Positions 26,218 through 34,478 of a DNA stretch of 64,000 nt are shown here, piece by piece. Source of the stretch: Actinotignum schaalii FB123-CNA-2 (GTDB taxonomy: Bacteria > Actinomycetota > Actinomycetes > Actinomycetales > Actinomycetaceae); contig NZ_KE150262.1 of NCBI RefSeq assembly GCF_000411135.1, forward strand, positions 705,045 to 769,044, given 5' to 3'. The notes under the pieces were generated by a model, which was not told the origin of the DNA, did no database searches, and was given only the letters and a program-made list of their open reading frames with translations. Position 1 is the stretch's first letter; the number at the start of each line of letters is the position of its first letter. A program made the translations under genes and the position numbers.

Positions 26218-27785
26218 GCGGTTTCCTCACTCTCATCAGCTCCGCTGGCCAAATTCGCGCTGAACGCCCCGGTCTGGCGCGCCTTATCAAACGCACCCCG
26301 ACCCGGCTGCTTTGTTGGTAGCGCGAAAGGCGAGGCCGGTTTCGCGGGTGGGGTTGGGGCAGCCCCACTAGCCTGACCCCCAGCAGACACCGGTGGCGCA
26401 GGCGTGGCAGTGGCGGCCTGTTTCCGTGCCCGTATACCCCGTACACTCTTCTTCCCACGTGGTGATACCGATGTGGGAGCGCTGGTAGCCCCGCTCGCCC
26501 CGCCGTGTCTGCTGGCCGTGCTTGCTCCATTCGTGCCCGCGGTAGGAGTGGTGCTTGCCCCGGTAGCCCGCGCCCCACCACTACCACTACTGCTGGCGTT
26601 GGTTTTTGTGGCGCGTGCGGCCCGGACTTTCGATGCTCCACCACGCACAGCGGCAACCCCGCCACGCGCAACCTTGATAGCACCCGACGCGACCAGCGAG
26701 CCGGCTGCTCCGCCAATGCCGGCCGCTATCCCACTCATACCCGCACCGCTCGACATGGAGGCGGTTGCGGGGACCACGAAACGCATGAGCGCGGGCATAG
26801 CAAACCCCGCTAACACGAGTACCCCGACGCCCACGAGAATCGTGGTGACCGAGTTCGTGAGCGAAGAGTCATCGCCTATGGCTGCTTTCATCTGCTCCAG
26901 GACACACTTCTGGTACTCCTCGAGTTTCGCTTCGTCGAAGGTCCCGCAGGCTTGCTCAACCCGTGCGGTCATCGTCGGCGGACTCCCAGAAGAAATGAGC
27001 CGCATGCCTATCGAGAGGATGATCGCGAAAGCCGGCTTATATAAGAGGAACGCGATAATCCAGGTTTTTGTTTTCTCAAACCACTGCCGCCCCACGGCCG
27101 TGTTGGTGGCCGCTGCCGAAAGCGGCAAAATACCGATCAACAACACCAGGAAAGAATCCCGACACAACAGCAAAATCAATGCTAAGAGGGTGCCCAGCAG
27201 CATCGCCGCGAGCAGGAAGATCGTGAGGATCGCGAGGTTCGTGCCCTCATCAATCATCACGTTGATAGCGGCCTGGACACTCTCCATCGAACCCGACGAC
27301 GAAAGCAGCCAGGAGGAGAAGAGGGAGGATGCTTCCATGAGGAGCTGGACGACCGTCACGCCCGCACCCGAAACGATAACGAGCTGGATGACTGATTGGA
27401 GCATGTCGCGTAGGGGTTCGCCGCGGCGATGCCACGCCATCGACCCCGCACCCACCAACACGCCCAGCAACATAAATAGCCCGGTTGCGTAGGCTAACGA
27501 GTCGTGGATCCAGGTGATCGCTTCCGTGTCCTCAAGATTCAGCCGCGGATTGGAGGATACGAAGCCTACGAGGAACTCCAGGAGCCACATGGAGGCGCTA
27601 GCCATTGCTTCAGCGAGCAGCTCAATGACGGAGCCGACGAGCGTTCCGATGCCTTTGCCGACCCAGGCGAGTGGGTTCAAAATATTCCACCCGCACACGT
27701 CCGTCACACAGACAGACGGTGCTGGGCCGCCGGGCACCCACATTGGGGCAGGCGCCAGGTAATCAGCAAACACTACCGCGTCCAT
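26214..27785 (-). CDS. VirB6/TrbL-like polytopic channel protein
   Basis: A 523-residue membrane protein. At least six hydrophobic segments lie between residues about 30 and 375, with a short loop containing paired cysteines near the start (SVCVTDVCGW). The C-terminal third is a long Ala/Ser/Thr/Gly-rich, basic, probably cytoplasmic tail. This layout is that of VirB6/TrbL proteins, which form the inner-membrane part of the channel. I chose ATG 27785 with GGGGTGG upstream; a GTG at 27794 is an alternative. It overlaps the SCO6880-like start by 4 bp. Confidence 0.85.
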   Translation of the reverse strand: MDAVVFADYLAPAPMWVPGGPAPSVCVTDVCGWNILNPLAWVGKGIGTLVGSVIELLAEAMASASMWLLEFLVGFVSSNPRLNLEDTEAITWIHDSLAYATGLFMLLGVLVGAGSMAWHRRGEPLRDMLQSVIQLVIVSGAGVTVVQLLMEASSLFSSWLLSSSGSMESVQAAINVMIDEGTNLAILTIFLLAAMLLGTLLALILLLCRDSFLVLLIGILPLSAAATNTAVGRQWFEKTKTWIIAFLLYKPAFAIILSIGMRLISSGSPPTMTARVEQACGTFDEAKLEEYQKCVLEQMKAAIGDDSSLTNSVTTILVGVGVLVLAGFAMPALMRFVVPATASMSSGAGMSGIAAGIGGAAGSLVASGAIKVARGGVAAVRGGASKVRAARATKTNASSSGSGGARATGASTTPTAGTNGASTASRHGGASGATSAPTSVSPRGKKSVRGIRARKQAATATPAPPVSAGGQASGAAPTPPAKPASPFALPTKQPGRGAFDKARQTGAFSANLASGADESEETA

Positions 27786-28504
27786 AACGTCCACCCCGTA
27801 GACAAGGGCCGATCAACCAGCGTGAGCACTGTGGACATGTCGGCCACCGGCACCACCCGCCACGTCTTTTCCTTTTTGTCGTAGGTGAGGTCAAGGCTGC
27901 GCCCAAACACCACGCCAGGCTTCGCGTCCAGCATGAACGCCACCCCAATACTCGCCCGATCAAGGTCGTAATCGAAGATATGGAAACCCACCAGGCGCGG
28001 CGCGGGAAGCACCCGGCCGGCCAGCTCACCCGCAGCCTCAAGCAAGACGCGCTTGTCCGGCCCATCAGCCAATAACCCATCGAGAACCGTTTGAGCGTTT
28101 GGACCGCCCACCGACGACAACGACATATAGTTGAGCGCGGCGAGAAGCGCACCTTTAGGCGTATTCGTATACCCCGCAGCAATCGGCGTCTGCTCACACG
28201 GCCCCGCCCCCGGGAGGGTTGCGAGCCGCACGCCGAGCGGGCCGTCTTGCCACACGGGCGTGAAATTCCGGTCGGGTAGTGACATGTCACTAAAATCCAG
28301 ACCACACTTAGCCACAGGCGACGCTGACGCCTGCGGCGAAGGTACAGCAGTAGATATGGAGGGGACCGGCGTAGGTTGTGTGTGAGTATTTGCGGGTGCG
28401 ATGAGCGCCCACACCACCGCCACAATGCCAGCAACCAGCAAAAAACCGCCGATAGCTAGGCCTACACCCAGCCCCTTACTGCCCGGCTTATTGTCTTTAC
28501 CCAT
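27773..28504 (-). CDS. Membrane-anchored NTF2/VirB8-like conjugation protein
   Basis: A 243-residue protein. A short basic N-terminus, one transmembrane helix (about residues 14-38) and a Pro/Ser/Thr linker precede an extracytoplasmic domain of about 170 residues. Short helices and strands ending TYDKKEKTWRVVPVADM suggest an NTF2-like fold, as in VirB8/TcpC, which scaffold the channel. Two cysteines in the outer domain could form a disulfide. I chose ATG 28504 because GGAGGGG lies 6 bases upstream; a longer frame exists but overlaps the spacer. The family assignment is from layout, not motif identity. Confidence 0.7.
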   Translation of the reverse strand: MGKDNKPGSKGLGVGLAIGGFLLVAGIVAVVWALIAPANTHTQPTPVPSISTAVPSPQASASPVAKCGLDFSDMSLPDRNFTPVWQDGPLGVRLATLPGAGPCEQTPIAAGYTNTPKGALLAALNYMSLSSVGGPNAQTVLDGLLADGPDKRVLLEAAGELAGRVLPAPRLVGFHIFDYDLDRASIGVAFMLDAKPGVVFGRSLDLTYDKKEKTWRVVPVADMSTVLTLVDRPLSTGWTLWTR

Positions 28505-28547
28505 GCCTGTCCCCTCCATTTTTTCCTTATCTCGGCTTCGTGGGTGC

Positions 28548-28844
28548 TTATAGGGTGATGAAAGCACCCACCAACGCCCCGGCCGACCCAATTAGGATCA
28601 AAGCCAGCAAAATCCAGAGCAAGCCCTTGGCTTCCTCAATACCTTCCCCATGCCTTGCGTTGATGGCGAGCTTGCCGGCAACAAAGAGAATTCCGATCAA
28701 GCACAAAACACCCGCACCCCAGGCGACGTACCCCAAAATCTGGGTGATTTTTTCGGTTCCCGGAGGTTGGGTGGGGGTAATATCAATAAGCGGCAAAAGC
28801 GCCGCGTGGAAGTAGTTTTCCAGAGCTGATAGTTGTGTCAGCAT
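28548..28844 (-). CDS. VirB2/TrbC-like small membrane protein (putative pilin)
   Basis: A 98-residue protein with a polar, Pro-rich N-terminus (about 35 residues) and two hydrophobic helices (about 37-60 and 72-96) joined by a short basic loop. This is the size and topology of VirB2/TrbC-type pilins in Gram-positive systems, and it is in the usual place ahead of the VirB6- and ATPase genes. AGGAGAAAAC precedes the ATG. No cleavable signal peptide is obvious, so it may be a membrane subunit rather than a pilin. Confidence 0.7.
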   Translation of the reverse strand: MLTQLSALENYFHAALLPLIDITPTQPPGTEKITQILGYVAWGAGVLCLIGILFVAGKLAINARHGEGIEEAKGLLWILLALILIGSAGALVGAFITL

Positions 28845-28855
28845 TGTTTTCTCCT

Positions 28856-29443
28856 TTAGATATCTAGGGACACCCCACCGACAGCGGGAATGTCATCAAT
28901 AAAAACTTCTGGTTCTTCTTCGCCCACATTCGCTAGGCCGCGCAGTTCTTGGACGGTCTTGTGTGCGGCGAGCTGAGGGTCATCTTTCCCAAGCCGAATA
29001 GCCTGGCTGTAAGGCACCACCCACGCCCGCGGAAAAACGCTCTCGGTGAGTGCCCGCGCCCGCGCCAGCTCGCGCGGCAAGCGCCCGGGCTGATCGGCAA
29101 CAAGCACCAACCCCAAGCATTCAACGCCGGCAACGCGCCCACCGAACACCGCGCCCGCGCACTCACGCGCCGCCGCCATGCTCGTAGCGGTGGTACGGGC
29201 AACCACCACACACCGCGCCGCTTGCGGGGCCGATACCGGCCACGCACGCCCAAAGTCCACTAGCCCGCATAGCGAAGCGAGCGTGGTTGTGCCCACACCC
29301 CCACTCGCGCCCACCGCAAACACCGCCGGGATCGGGTCGGTCCATACGCACGGCAGGAAAGTGCCTTCGCCTGGCAGGTCAGGAAGCTGACCCCAGGGCA
29401 GGGACTGCCCGGCCCGAGCTGGTTGTGTTTTGTGTTTACGCAC
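28856..29443 (-). CDS. ParA/MinD-like P-loop protein heading the secretion operon
   Basis: A 195-residue protein with a deviant P-loop, VGASGGVGTTTLAS (about residues 43-56), then RCVVVARTTATSM and LGLVLVADQPGRLPREL, as in ParA/MinD/CpaE-type ATPases. Similar short proteins open actinobacterial conjugation operons and may position the apparatus. I chose GTG 29443 because GGGGTGGG lies just upstream; the longer frame would read back through motif copy C. The Walker A lysines are missing: only the GGxGTTT core is retained, so nucleotide hydrolysis is uncertain. Confidence 0.72.
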   Translation of the reverse strand: MRKHKTQPARAGQSLPWGQLPDLPGEGTFLPCVWTDPIPAVFAVGASGGVGTTTLASLCGLVDFGRAWPVSAPQAARCVVVARTTATSMAAARECAGAVFGGRVAGVECLGLVLVADQPGRLPRELARARALTESVFPRAWVVPYSQAIRLGKDDPQLAAHKTVQELRGLANVGEEEPEVFIDDIPAVGGVSLDI

Positions 29444-29471
29444 GCAAACCCACCCCCATAGAAGAGGAACT

Positions 29472-29545
29472 GCCGGTAACGCCTGGCTGGGATACACGCG
29501 CCTCAAAAATGTGTGTGTTAGGTGCACTAGTAAAAGTGAGGCCAC
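29472..29545 (+). promoter_or_regulatory. Copy C of the dispersed operator/promoter-like motif
   Basis: A 74-bp match, with one mismatch, to the reverse complement of 11478-11551. It contains CTCAAAAATGTGTGTGTTAG then GTGCACTAGTAAAAGTGAGG. It faces the small plus-strand gene at 29583 (38 bp away), and its other side faces the secretion operon that starts at 29443. Confidence 0.7.
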
Positions 29546-29582
29546 AAAAACCGAGCCGTACACCTAGACAAGGAGTAACACC

Positions 29583-29879
29583 ATGAACGAAAACGCAACC
29601 ATCCCGGTCCAGTCCGCCGCCAAGCTGGCCTGGCCACGTGACGTGGAAACCAGCATCGAAACCGTCTACGCCGTCACCGCGGACCGTATCCCGCCGTTCG
29701 TCCAACAATCGGCCTGGTACACCGACCGGGAAACAGCCGAAGCCGCAGCCAGAGAGATAAACGGCGCTGTGTGGGAAAGCCAAATAGTCACCACCATGTC
29801 TATAAGTGAATGGACCCTTGTTCACGCGCCCACCCCCACACGCGGCACGTCCACACCAGACACACCCGAGGAATCGTGA
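29583..29879 (+). CDS. Small hypothetical protein of the ICE
   Basis: A 98-residue protein with no recognised family. Residues about 25-80 (SIETVYAVTADRI, then WYTDRETAEAAAREINGAVW) look like a small alpha/beta domain. AAGGAG lies 8 bases before the ATG, and motif copy C is its likely promoter or operator. Its last 58 bases overlap, on the opposite strand, the end of a winged-helix protein gene. Confidence 0.65.
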   Translation: MNENATIPVQSAAKLAWPRDVETSIETVYAVTADRIPPFVQQSAWYTDRETAEAAAREINGAVWESQIVTTMSISEWTLVHAPTPTRGTSTPDTPEES

Positions 29880-31093
29880 CGGGTGGTACCAGTAACAATG
29901 CGCTTGAGCCGGGCTTCTTCATTTCGAGTAAACGTGCGCCGCCCGCGCGCGAAAGCCAGCAAAAACGAGCCTTCCTCACCCTCCCTGCGCGAGCCACTAA
30001 CCAGGCCCATCCACGCACCTATCACTTGCGGGGACAGTCCGAGCCTTGCTAGTTCACGATCATCGCGCGCCTTCAGGAAACGGGATTGGAAACCCCACCG
30101 GGCACAAATTTCAAGCACCCGCCGCATCGCATGCCAAGCAAGACCCTGATCAACCCCGCGAGCGACAAGCTCACCGATAAGGAACTGCGCTCCCGCATTC
30201 CACGAAATAACATCATCAAGCAGCACCCGGCTGGTGCCGTGCTCATAATCCCCGGCCGCACCGCCATCTTCAGCATCGAAACGGGTATCGTCACCGATCA
30301 AGTGCTCGCGAATATTTGCGTGAGTAGTTTTTGCATACTGGCGGGCCGCTGCACGCAACACATACGCCCACCCGAACTCCGCCCCGATAACATCGCGGGT
30401 CTGGGTGCGGATAATCTCCCACACCCGAGTACAAAGGTCAGCAAGCACTTCCTTGGAACCAAGGCGTGAGTTGTGCTTGAGCAGGAAAGCCAAGCGGGAA
30501 CGGGTACGCACCTCAATAGCTATCAAGAGCCGGTCAACAACCACCTTGTCACCCCACCCACACTCCTCCAAATACGCGAGAATCGTGGCCAGTCCGTCGT
30601 TCGTGAGCGGATCAACCAACCCGATATTGGCGGGCGTGGTAATCGCGTGGTCAGTGCCAGCAGTGCCAGCAGTGCCAGCAGTGCCAGCAGTGCCAGCAGT
30701 GCCAGCAGTGCCAGCAGTGCCAGCAGTGCCAGCCATGTCAGTACCGGTGGCGGTGGTGAGTGTTGTCGAAATAATCCGCAAGCCGCGCTCTAACTCACCG
30801 ACGGTGGATGCCGCGGTGGTGGCGTCGTCTAAATACTGGCGGGGAGCAAGAACGCTCAGAGCGGTGCCGGTGGTGGATTCTTGCGCTGCAATCAGGCCCG
30901 CTCCCATCAAATCCCCGAGCGCTGCCCGAAAGTCTGATTCGCTCAGGCCCGCGCGTGCCTGCAAATCCGTAGGCGTCAGGATACATACCCCGGCCGGATC
31001 AGCAAACAACGCGACGACGCCGAGGAGGGCGAGGGAGTTTGCGCTGATGCGTCCGCCTTGCTCAAGTGCCCACACGCCAAGCCGCTCACCCAT
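29822..31093 (-). CDS. Winged-helix protein with a Gly-Thr-Ala repeat
   Basis: A 423-residue protein. Residues about 1-75 form a winged-helix-like domain (LALLGVVALFADPAGVCILT, then ARAGLSESDFRAALGDLM). The middle contains about ten Gly-Thr-Ala repeats encoded by a 9-bp array. The C-terminal half is helical, with charged stretches (VWEIIRTQTRDVIGAEFGWA). It may be a replication- or partition-type DNA-binding protein or a regulator; I do not recognise the full family. AGGAGGTG lies 5 bases before the chosen ATG at 31093. It lies upstream of, and co-directional with, the secretion operon but is separated from it by motif copy C. Confidence 0.7.
   Translation of the reverse strand: MGERLGVWALEQGGRISANSLALLGVVALFADPAGVCILTPTDLQARAGLSESDFRAALGDLMGAGLIAAQESTTGTALSVLAPRQYLDDATTAASTVGELERGLRIISTTLTTATGTDMAGTAGTAGTAGTAGTAGTAGTAGTAGTDHAITTPANIGLVDPLTNDGLATILAYLEECGWGDKVVVDRLLIAIEVRTRSRLAFLLKHNSRLGSKEVLADLCTRVWEIIRTQTRDVIGAEFGWAYVLRAAARQYAKTTHANIREHLIGDDTRFDAEDGGAAGDYEHGTSRVLLDDVISWNAGAQFLIGELVARGVDQGLAWHAMRRVLEICARWGFQSRFLKARDDRELARLGLSPQVIGAWMGLVSGSRREGEEGSFLLAFARGRRTFTRNEEARLKRIVTGTTRHDSSGVSGVDVPRVGVGA
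30653..30742 (-). repeat. Ten tandem 9-bp repeats encoding (Gly-Thr-Ala)n
   Basis: CAGTGCCAG is repeated ten times without interruption on the plus strand. On the coding (minus) strand it reads as Gly-Thr-Ala. The unit is a multiple of three, so changes in copy number keep the frame. The array differs by one base per unit from the one at 1-45. Confidence 0.92.
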
Positions 31094-31202
31094 AACGCAC
31101 CTCCTCACACGAATACATAGGGGTCATAAAAAGGAAGGAAGAAAAAGATAAAGAAAGGAATAGGAAGGATTGGGTCACCCCGCCAAGAGTGGGGGAGGTG
31201 TG

Positions 31203-31264
31203 GTGTGCCCGCACCCACAACTAGAGTGCGGGCACACCCATTCACCTACCTACTTGTGTAGGTG
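31203..31264. terminator. Tandem hairpins downstream of the adhesin gene
   Basis: GTGTGCCCGCAC (31203-31214) pairs perfectly with GTGCGGGCACAC (31226-31237), and CACCTAC (31243-31249) with GTAGGTG (31258-31264). They directly follow the end of the minus-strand adhesin gene and precede, by about 110 bp, the winged-helix gene start. Confidence 0.75.
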
Positions 31265-31274
31265 GATGGTTTGG

Positions 31275-34200
31275 TTAGTTGTTACGACGACGCAGCGCAG
31301 CCGCGCCAACGCCAATAAACCCAAGCGCGAGGACACTGCCGCCGAGGACGCTTGCCCCGGTGCGGGTCAACCGCCGCTTCGACCGGTCATTATCCCCATC
31401 GCCTGGAATCTCCACCGACACGGTCTGCTCGGAGTCCTTGAGATCGTGGTGAACCGAAACAGTGCGCCCGTCTTGGGACACGGTCTCGAAAACGACAACT
31501 TTCTTGCCGGCGAGCTTGCTGGCATCGAAACTAATGTCAATCGAGGCGCAGTCGTTCTTCGCTGCCGGAACAAACTTCGAAGTCACTGTCACCGGCCTGC
31601 CGTCCTTGTCCAGGAGCGGCTCGCCGTTATCCAGCATCAATGCCGTCGTTACTTCATATTCCGTGCCCGGCACCAACGTGCCAGCGATGTCACAGACCTT
31701 ATCGGTAATCACCGCGTTCGGAGTCGGCGTGATCACTTTGTCGCCGTCCGTCTTATCGGTAGCGGTGGTTGCCAGCTTCGAGAAGGTCACCGTTTGGTTC
31801 TCGTCGTTAATATCCGTATGTACGGCGATTTCACGGCCGTCCTGCGTCAGTTTCTCGAAAGCCACCGTCTGCTTACCCGCAAACAGCGACCCGCCCACCA
31901 CGAACACGACGCTCGCGGTGCCGTTCGGAGTCTCCGGGGTAAACACAGCCTGCGACGTCACCTTGTTGCCGTTCGCGTCCACCAGCGCTTCGCCAGTCGC
32001 CTTCTCCATCAGAGTGCCCTCAAGCAGGTATTCCTTGCCAGGCGTCAGGTTCTGATAAGAAACGGTATCGACAAGCTCCACTTTGTCGGTGTTCGGTGCC
32101 ACGTGCGTACCTTCATAGGTGAGGGTCGTGTGAATTGACGGGGTAGGCGTGATAGTGAACTGCTCCGTCTTATCTTCAACGCTCGTGGCGAGGGGCTGGA
32201 CGCGATCATCCCCAGCAAACTTGCTGACGAAAACATAAGTTCCGGGCAGATTCTTACCGCTCGCGTCTTGCTTCACCAGCCAGCTAGTTTCACCGATAGA
32301 CGGGTAGAAGCCGTTCTTCGCCGGGATACTCACGGTCTCGCCGATCTTTTCAGCCTTAGCGCGGTTGGCCTCGGTAACCTCAAGGCCGTGGGGGAAGAAC
32401 AACATCTCATGCTCGATCACCTGGGTGTCGGCTTTGAATCCCATCCCGCCTTGGAAGTCAGGGTGATTCTTCGGCAAGCCCGTCACGAAAACATCATCTA
32501 CGAGATACGTGCCTGATTTGGTATCGCGAATCGAGAGTGTCGAGTCGATCTGTGCCGGGTAACGCACCGACGTGGTCTCGTCCGGCAGGCCGAACTGGTC
32601 GGCCCACCCAGCCTTAATCCACTTCGCCGCATCCGGTGCCTGGTCTTCAGCCTTGACTTCCCAAACCCAGCTGACAAACCCAGCCTTAGCGGTCGGCTTG
32701 GAGAGCGTGGCTTTGATCTGGCCCGGCCCATTGGCCACGACAGTCACGGACTCGAGCAGTTCCGCGCTGGCCGGGACATTGTCGACAGTGGCGGGCAGCT
32801 CGGCCGGGGAAACGTAATAGGCGCTCGCCCGGTAAGTCACCGGCACGTACGTACCCTCGTCAAATGATGTGCCAGGAGCAACGATGCGCGTCCATTCACC
32901 ATCACGATAGGCTGGATCAGCAGACGCAGTAAAAGTATCGGAAAGCACTGCGCCCTTGTCGATTACTTTCGCGGTATCCACGTTCGAGACGCCGAGCGGC
33001 CTGAAATCGAAATTCTCCGACGTCGTCTCATTATCAAGGCCGTACGAATCGGCCCAGTTCTGATGGACATACTGGGCGTTTTCGCCTTGCTTGGCTTTAT
33101 CAACCGACCACACCCAGCTCACGTAACCACGCTTCGGGGTGGTGAGCTTCGCTTCCAGCTTCTGGCCCTCGCCCGTCGCGGTCACATCCACGCTGCCGAG
33201 AACTTCCGCGCCCGCCGGGATGGTGGTGCTGGTTGCGGGCTTTTCACGGCCAGCCCAATAAGCGGTCGCGGTATAAACAACCGGAACCGGCTTTCCGTTT
33301 ACCTGCGTCCACTGCCCATCCCCATAGCTTTTATCGACGCTCGTTGTAAGAGTGTCCGAGATGGTGCCATCCGTGTTGATCTCCTGGCTAGCCGCTTGGC
33401 TGGTGCCGGTGGGCTGAAAATCAAAAATCACACGCCACGACGGCCCCGGAACAGTCACCTCAGAGGGGTCACTCGCCGGACGGTTACCGGTGGTAATCAT
33501 GTCCTGAATGCTTCCGTCGGACCCATACTTCGTCAACGTATTGCGACTTTCTGCCAAGTACACGGTCTTAAAAGACACAGTTCCGTTTCCTGTGGCGGTC
33601 CAGTTGAGTGTGATTGGTTCGCTCGCAGTATTGCCATTCCAGGTGTTAGTTCCGGTTGCATCAAAAATGGCCGGGCCGTTCAAAGTCACTGTGAATGGAA
33701 GATTCGGAACATAAGCACCTGCGGAATTAACCTGCCCGAGGCCGTTAATAACACCGGTTTTCTGGCTCTCGCCCTCTACGCGGCCGGTTTCATAGCCGAC
33801 GACGGCGCTGTTGCGGGCCTCGCCCACATATTGCAAGGCGCGTGCCCAGGTGTCGGGCTGTTGGGTTTGGGTCGCTTGCGCGATCTCGGCCGCAACCGCC
33901 GCGCTGTTCTCAAAATTCGCATGCATCAACAGGCTGAGCGCCGCGAGATTCGTATCATCGCCCGTATTGGACTGGTACTTATGCAGGAGCCAGGCGGCCT
34001 GCGGCGTTGTCAAAGCCAGCTCCGGAATGTGCTGTGCCGAATCCGTCAAGGTTGCGATGGAAGTTAGGTCGTTCGGGCCTGGATCGGCCTTTTTGCCATC
34101 AATGCACCATTGCGGTGCCGGCTCGATCCCAACTCCGCCGATCTGAGGCGTCTGGTTGATATGCGGCCCAAGCCGCAACGCACCCGACGCGTTGATACCG

Positions 34201-34343
34201 ACGAGGTCGATACCGCGGCCGACCGTCGCGTCATAGGCTGCTATGGCGTTACCGCCAAGCAAGCTGGAAAATATGAGAGTGAATGCCGCGAGGAGTGCGG
34301 CGAGCGTCCGGCCGCGTGGCCGGGCATGTGTGTTCGCTGCCAT
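31275..34343 (-). CDS. Sortase-anchored thioester/ester-bond adhesin
   Basis: A 1022-residue surface protein. A signal peptide occupies residues about 1-36. The N-terminal domain has PQWCIDG and LTTPQAAWLL, which fit the Cys and TQxA-like features of thioester domains that bind host or cell surfaces covalently. The middle has two similar domains with VSWVWSVDKA and VSWVWEVKAE. The C-terminal third has two VaFE/T-Q ester-bond domains (AFEKLTQDGREIAVHTDIND and FETVSQDGRTVSVHHDLKDS). The end is a sorting signal: LTRTG, a hydrophobic run and RRRNN. Carriage between conjugation genes suggests it helps cell-cell contact during transfer; it could equally be a host-adhesion cargo. Confidence 0.88.
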   Translation of the reverse strand: MAANTHARPRGRTLAALLAAFTLIFSSLLGGNAIAAYDATVGRGIDLVGINASGALRLGPHINQTPQIGGVGIEPAPQWCIDGKKADPGPNDLTSIATLTDSAQHIPELALTTPQAAWLLHKYQSNTGDDTNLAALSLLMHANFENSAAVAAEIAQATQTQQPDTWARALQYVGEARNSAVVGYETGRVEGESQKTGVINGLGQVNSAGAYVPNLPFTVTLNGPAIFDATGTNTWNGNTASEPITLNWTATGNGTVSFKTVYLAESRNTLTKYGSDGSIQDMITTGNRPASDPSEVTVPGPSWRVIFDFQPTGTSQAASQEINTDGTISDTLTTSVDKSYGDGQWTQVNGKPVPVVYTATAYWAGREKPATSTTIPAGAEVLGSVDVTATGEGQKLEAKLTTPKRGYVSWVWSVDKAKQGENAQYVHQNWADSYGLDNETTSENFDFRPLGVSNVDTAKVIDKGAVLSDTFTASADPAYRDGEWTRIVAPGTSFDEGTYVPVTYRASAYYVSPAELPATVDNVPASAELLESVTVVANGPGQIKATLSKPTAKAGFVSWVWEVKAEDQAPDAAKWIKAGWADQFGLPDETTSVRYPAQIDSTLSIRDTKSGTYLVDDVFVTGLPKNHPDFQGGMGFKADTQVIEHEMLFFPHGLEVTEANRAKAEKIGETVSIPAKNGFYPSIGETSWLVKQDASGKNLPGTYVFVSKFAGDDRVQPLATSVEDKTEQFTITPTPSIHTTLTYEGTHVAPNTDKVELVDTVSYQNLTPGKEYLLEGTLMEKATGEALVDANGNKVTSQAVFTPETPNGTASVVFVVGGSLFAGKQTVAFEKLTQDGREIAVHTDINDENQTVTFSKLATTATDKTDGDKVITPTPNAVITDKVCDIAGTLVPGTEYEVTTALMLDNGEPLLDKDGRPVTVTSKFVPAAKNDCASIDISFDASKLAGKKVVVFETVSQDGRTVSVHHDLKDSEQTVSVEIPGDGDNDRSKRRLTRTGASVLGGSVLALGFIGVGAAALRRRNN

Positions 34344-34410
34344 AATAGGTAACGAGTCCTTTCTATATCGAAATGTTTAAGGTCATTGCGAAAAACTGGA
34401 GGGATTCACC

Positions 34411-34442
34411 GGCTCGGTGCTTGTTGCCGCAGGCACCGAGCC
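34411..34442 (-). terminator. Terminator between the coiled-coil protein and adhesin genes
   Basis: GGCTCGGTGC (34411-34420) and GCACCGAGCC (34433-34442) are perfect complements around a 12-base loop. The hairpin lies between the stop of the upstream gene (34479) and the adhesin start (34343). Confidence 0.72.
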
Positions 34443-34478
34443 ATCTGTTTCAGGGGCGTTCCTTGGTGGTCATGGAAG

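Noticed and set aside
26404-27492. A 362-codon plus-strand frame opposite the VirB6-like gene
   Set aside because: Antisense to a polytopic membrane protein gene of an intact operon; no ribosome-binding site or motif.
29445-29563. Extended N-terminus of the ParA-like protein (start at 29563)
   Set aside because: It would read through motif copy C and gives an unlikely N-terminus; GTG 29443 has a suitable ribosome-binding site.
30653-30742. 9-bp repeats as replication iterons
   Set aside because: They lie inside a coding frame, are a multiple of three and encode a regular tripeptide; they better fit a coding variable repeat.
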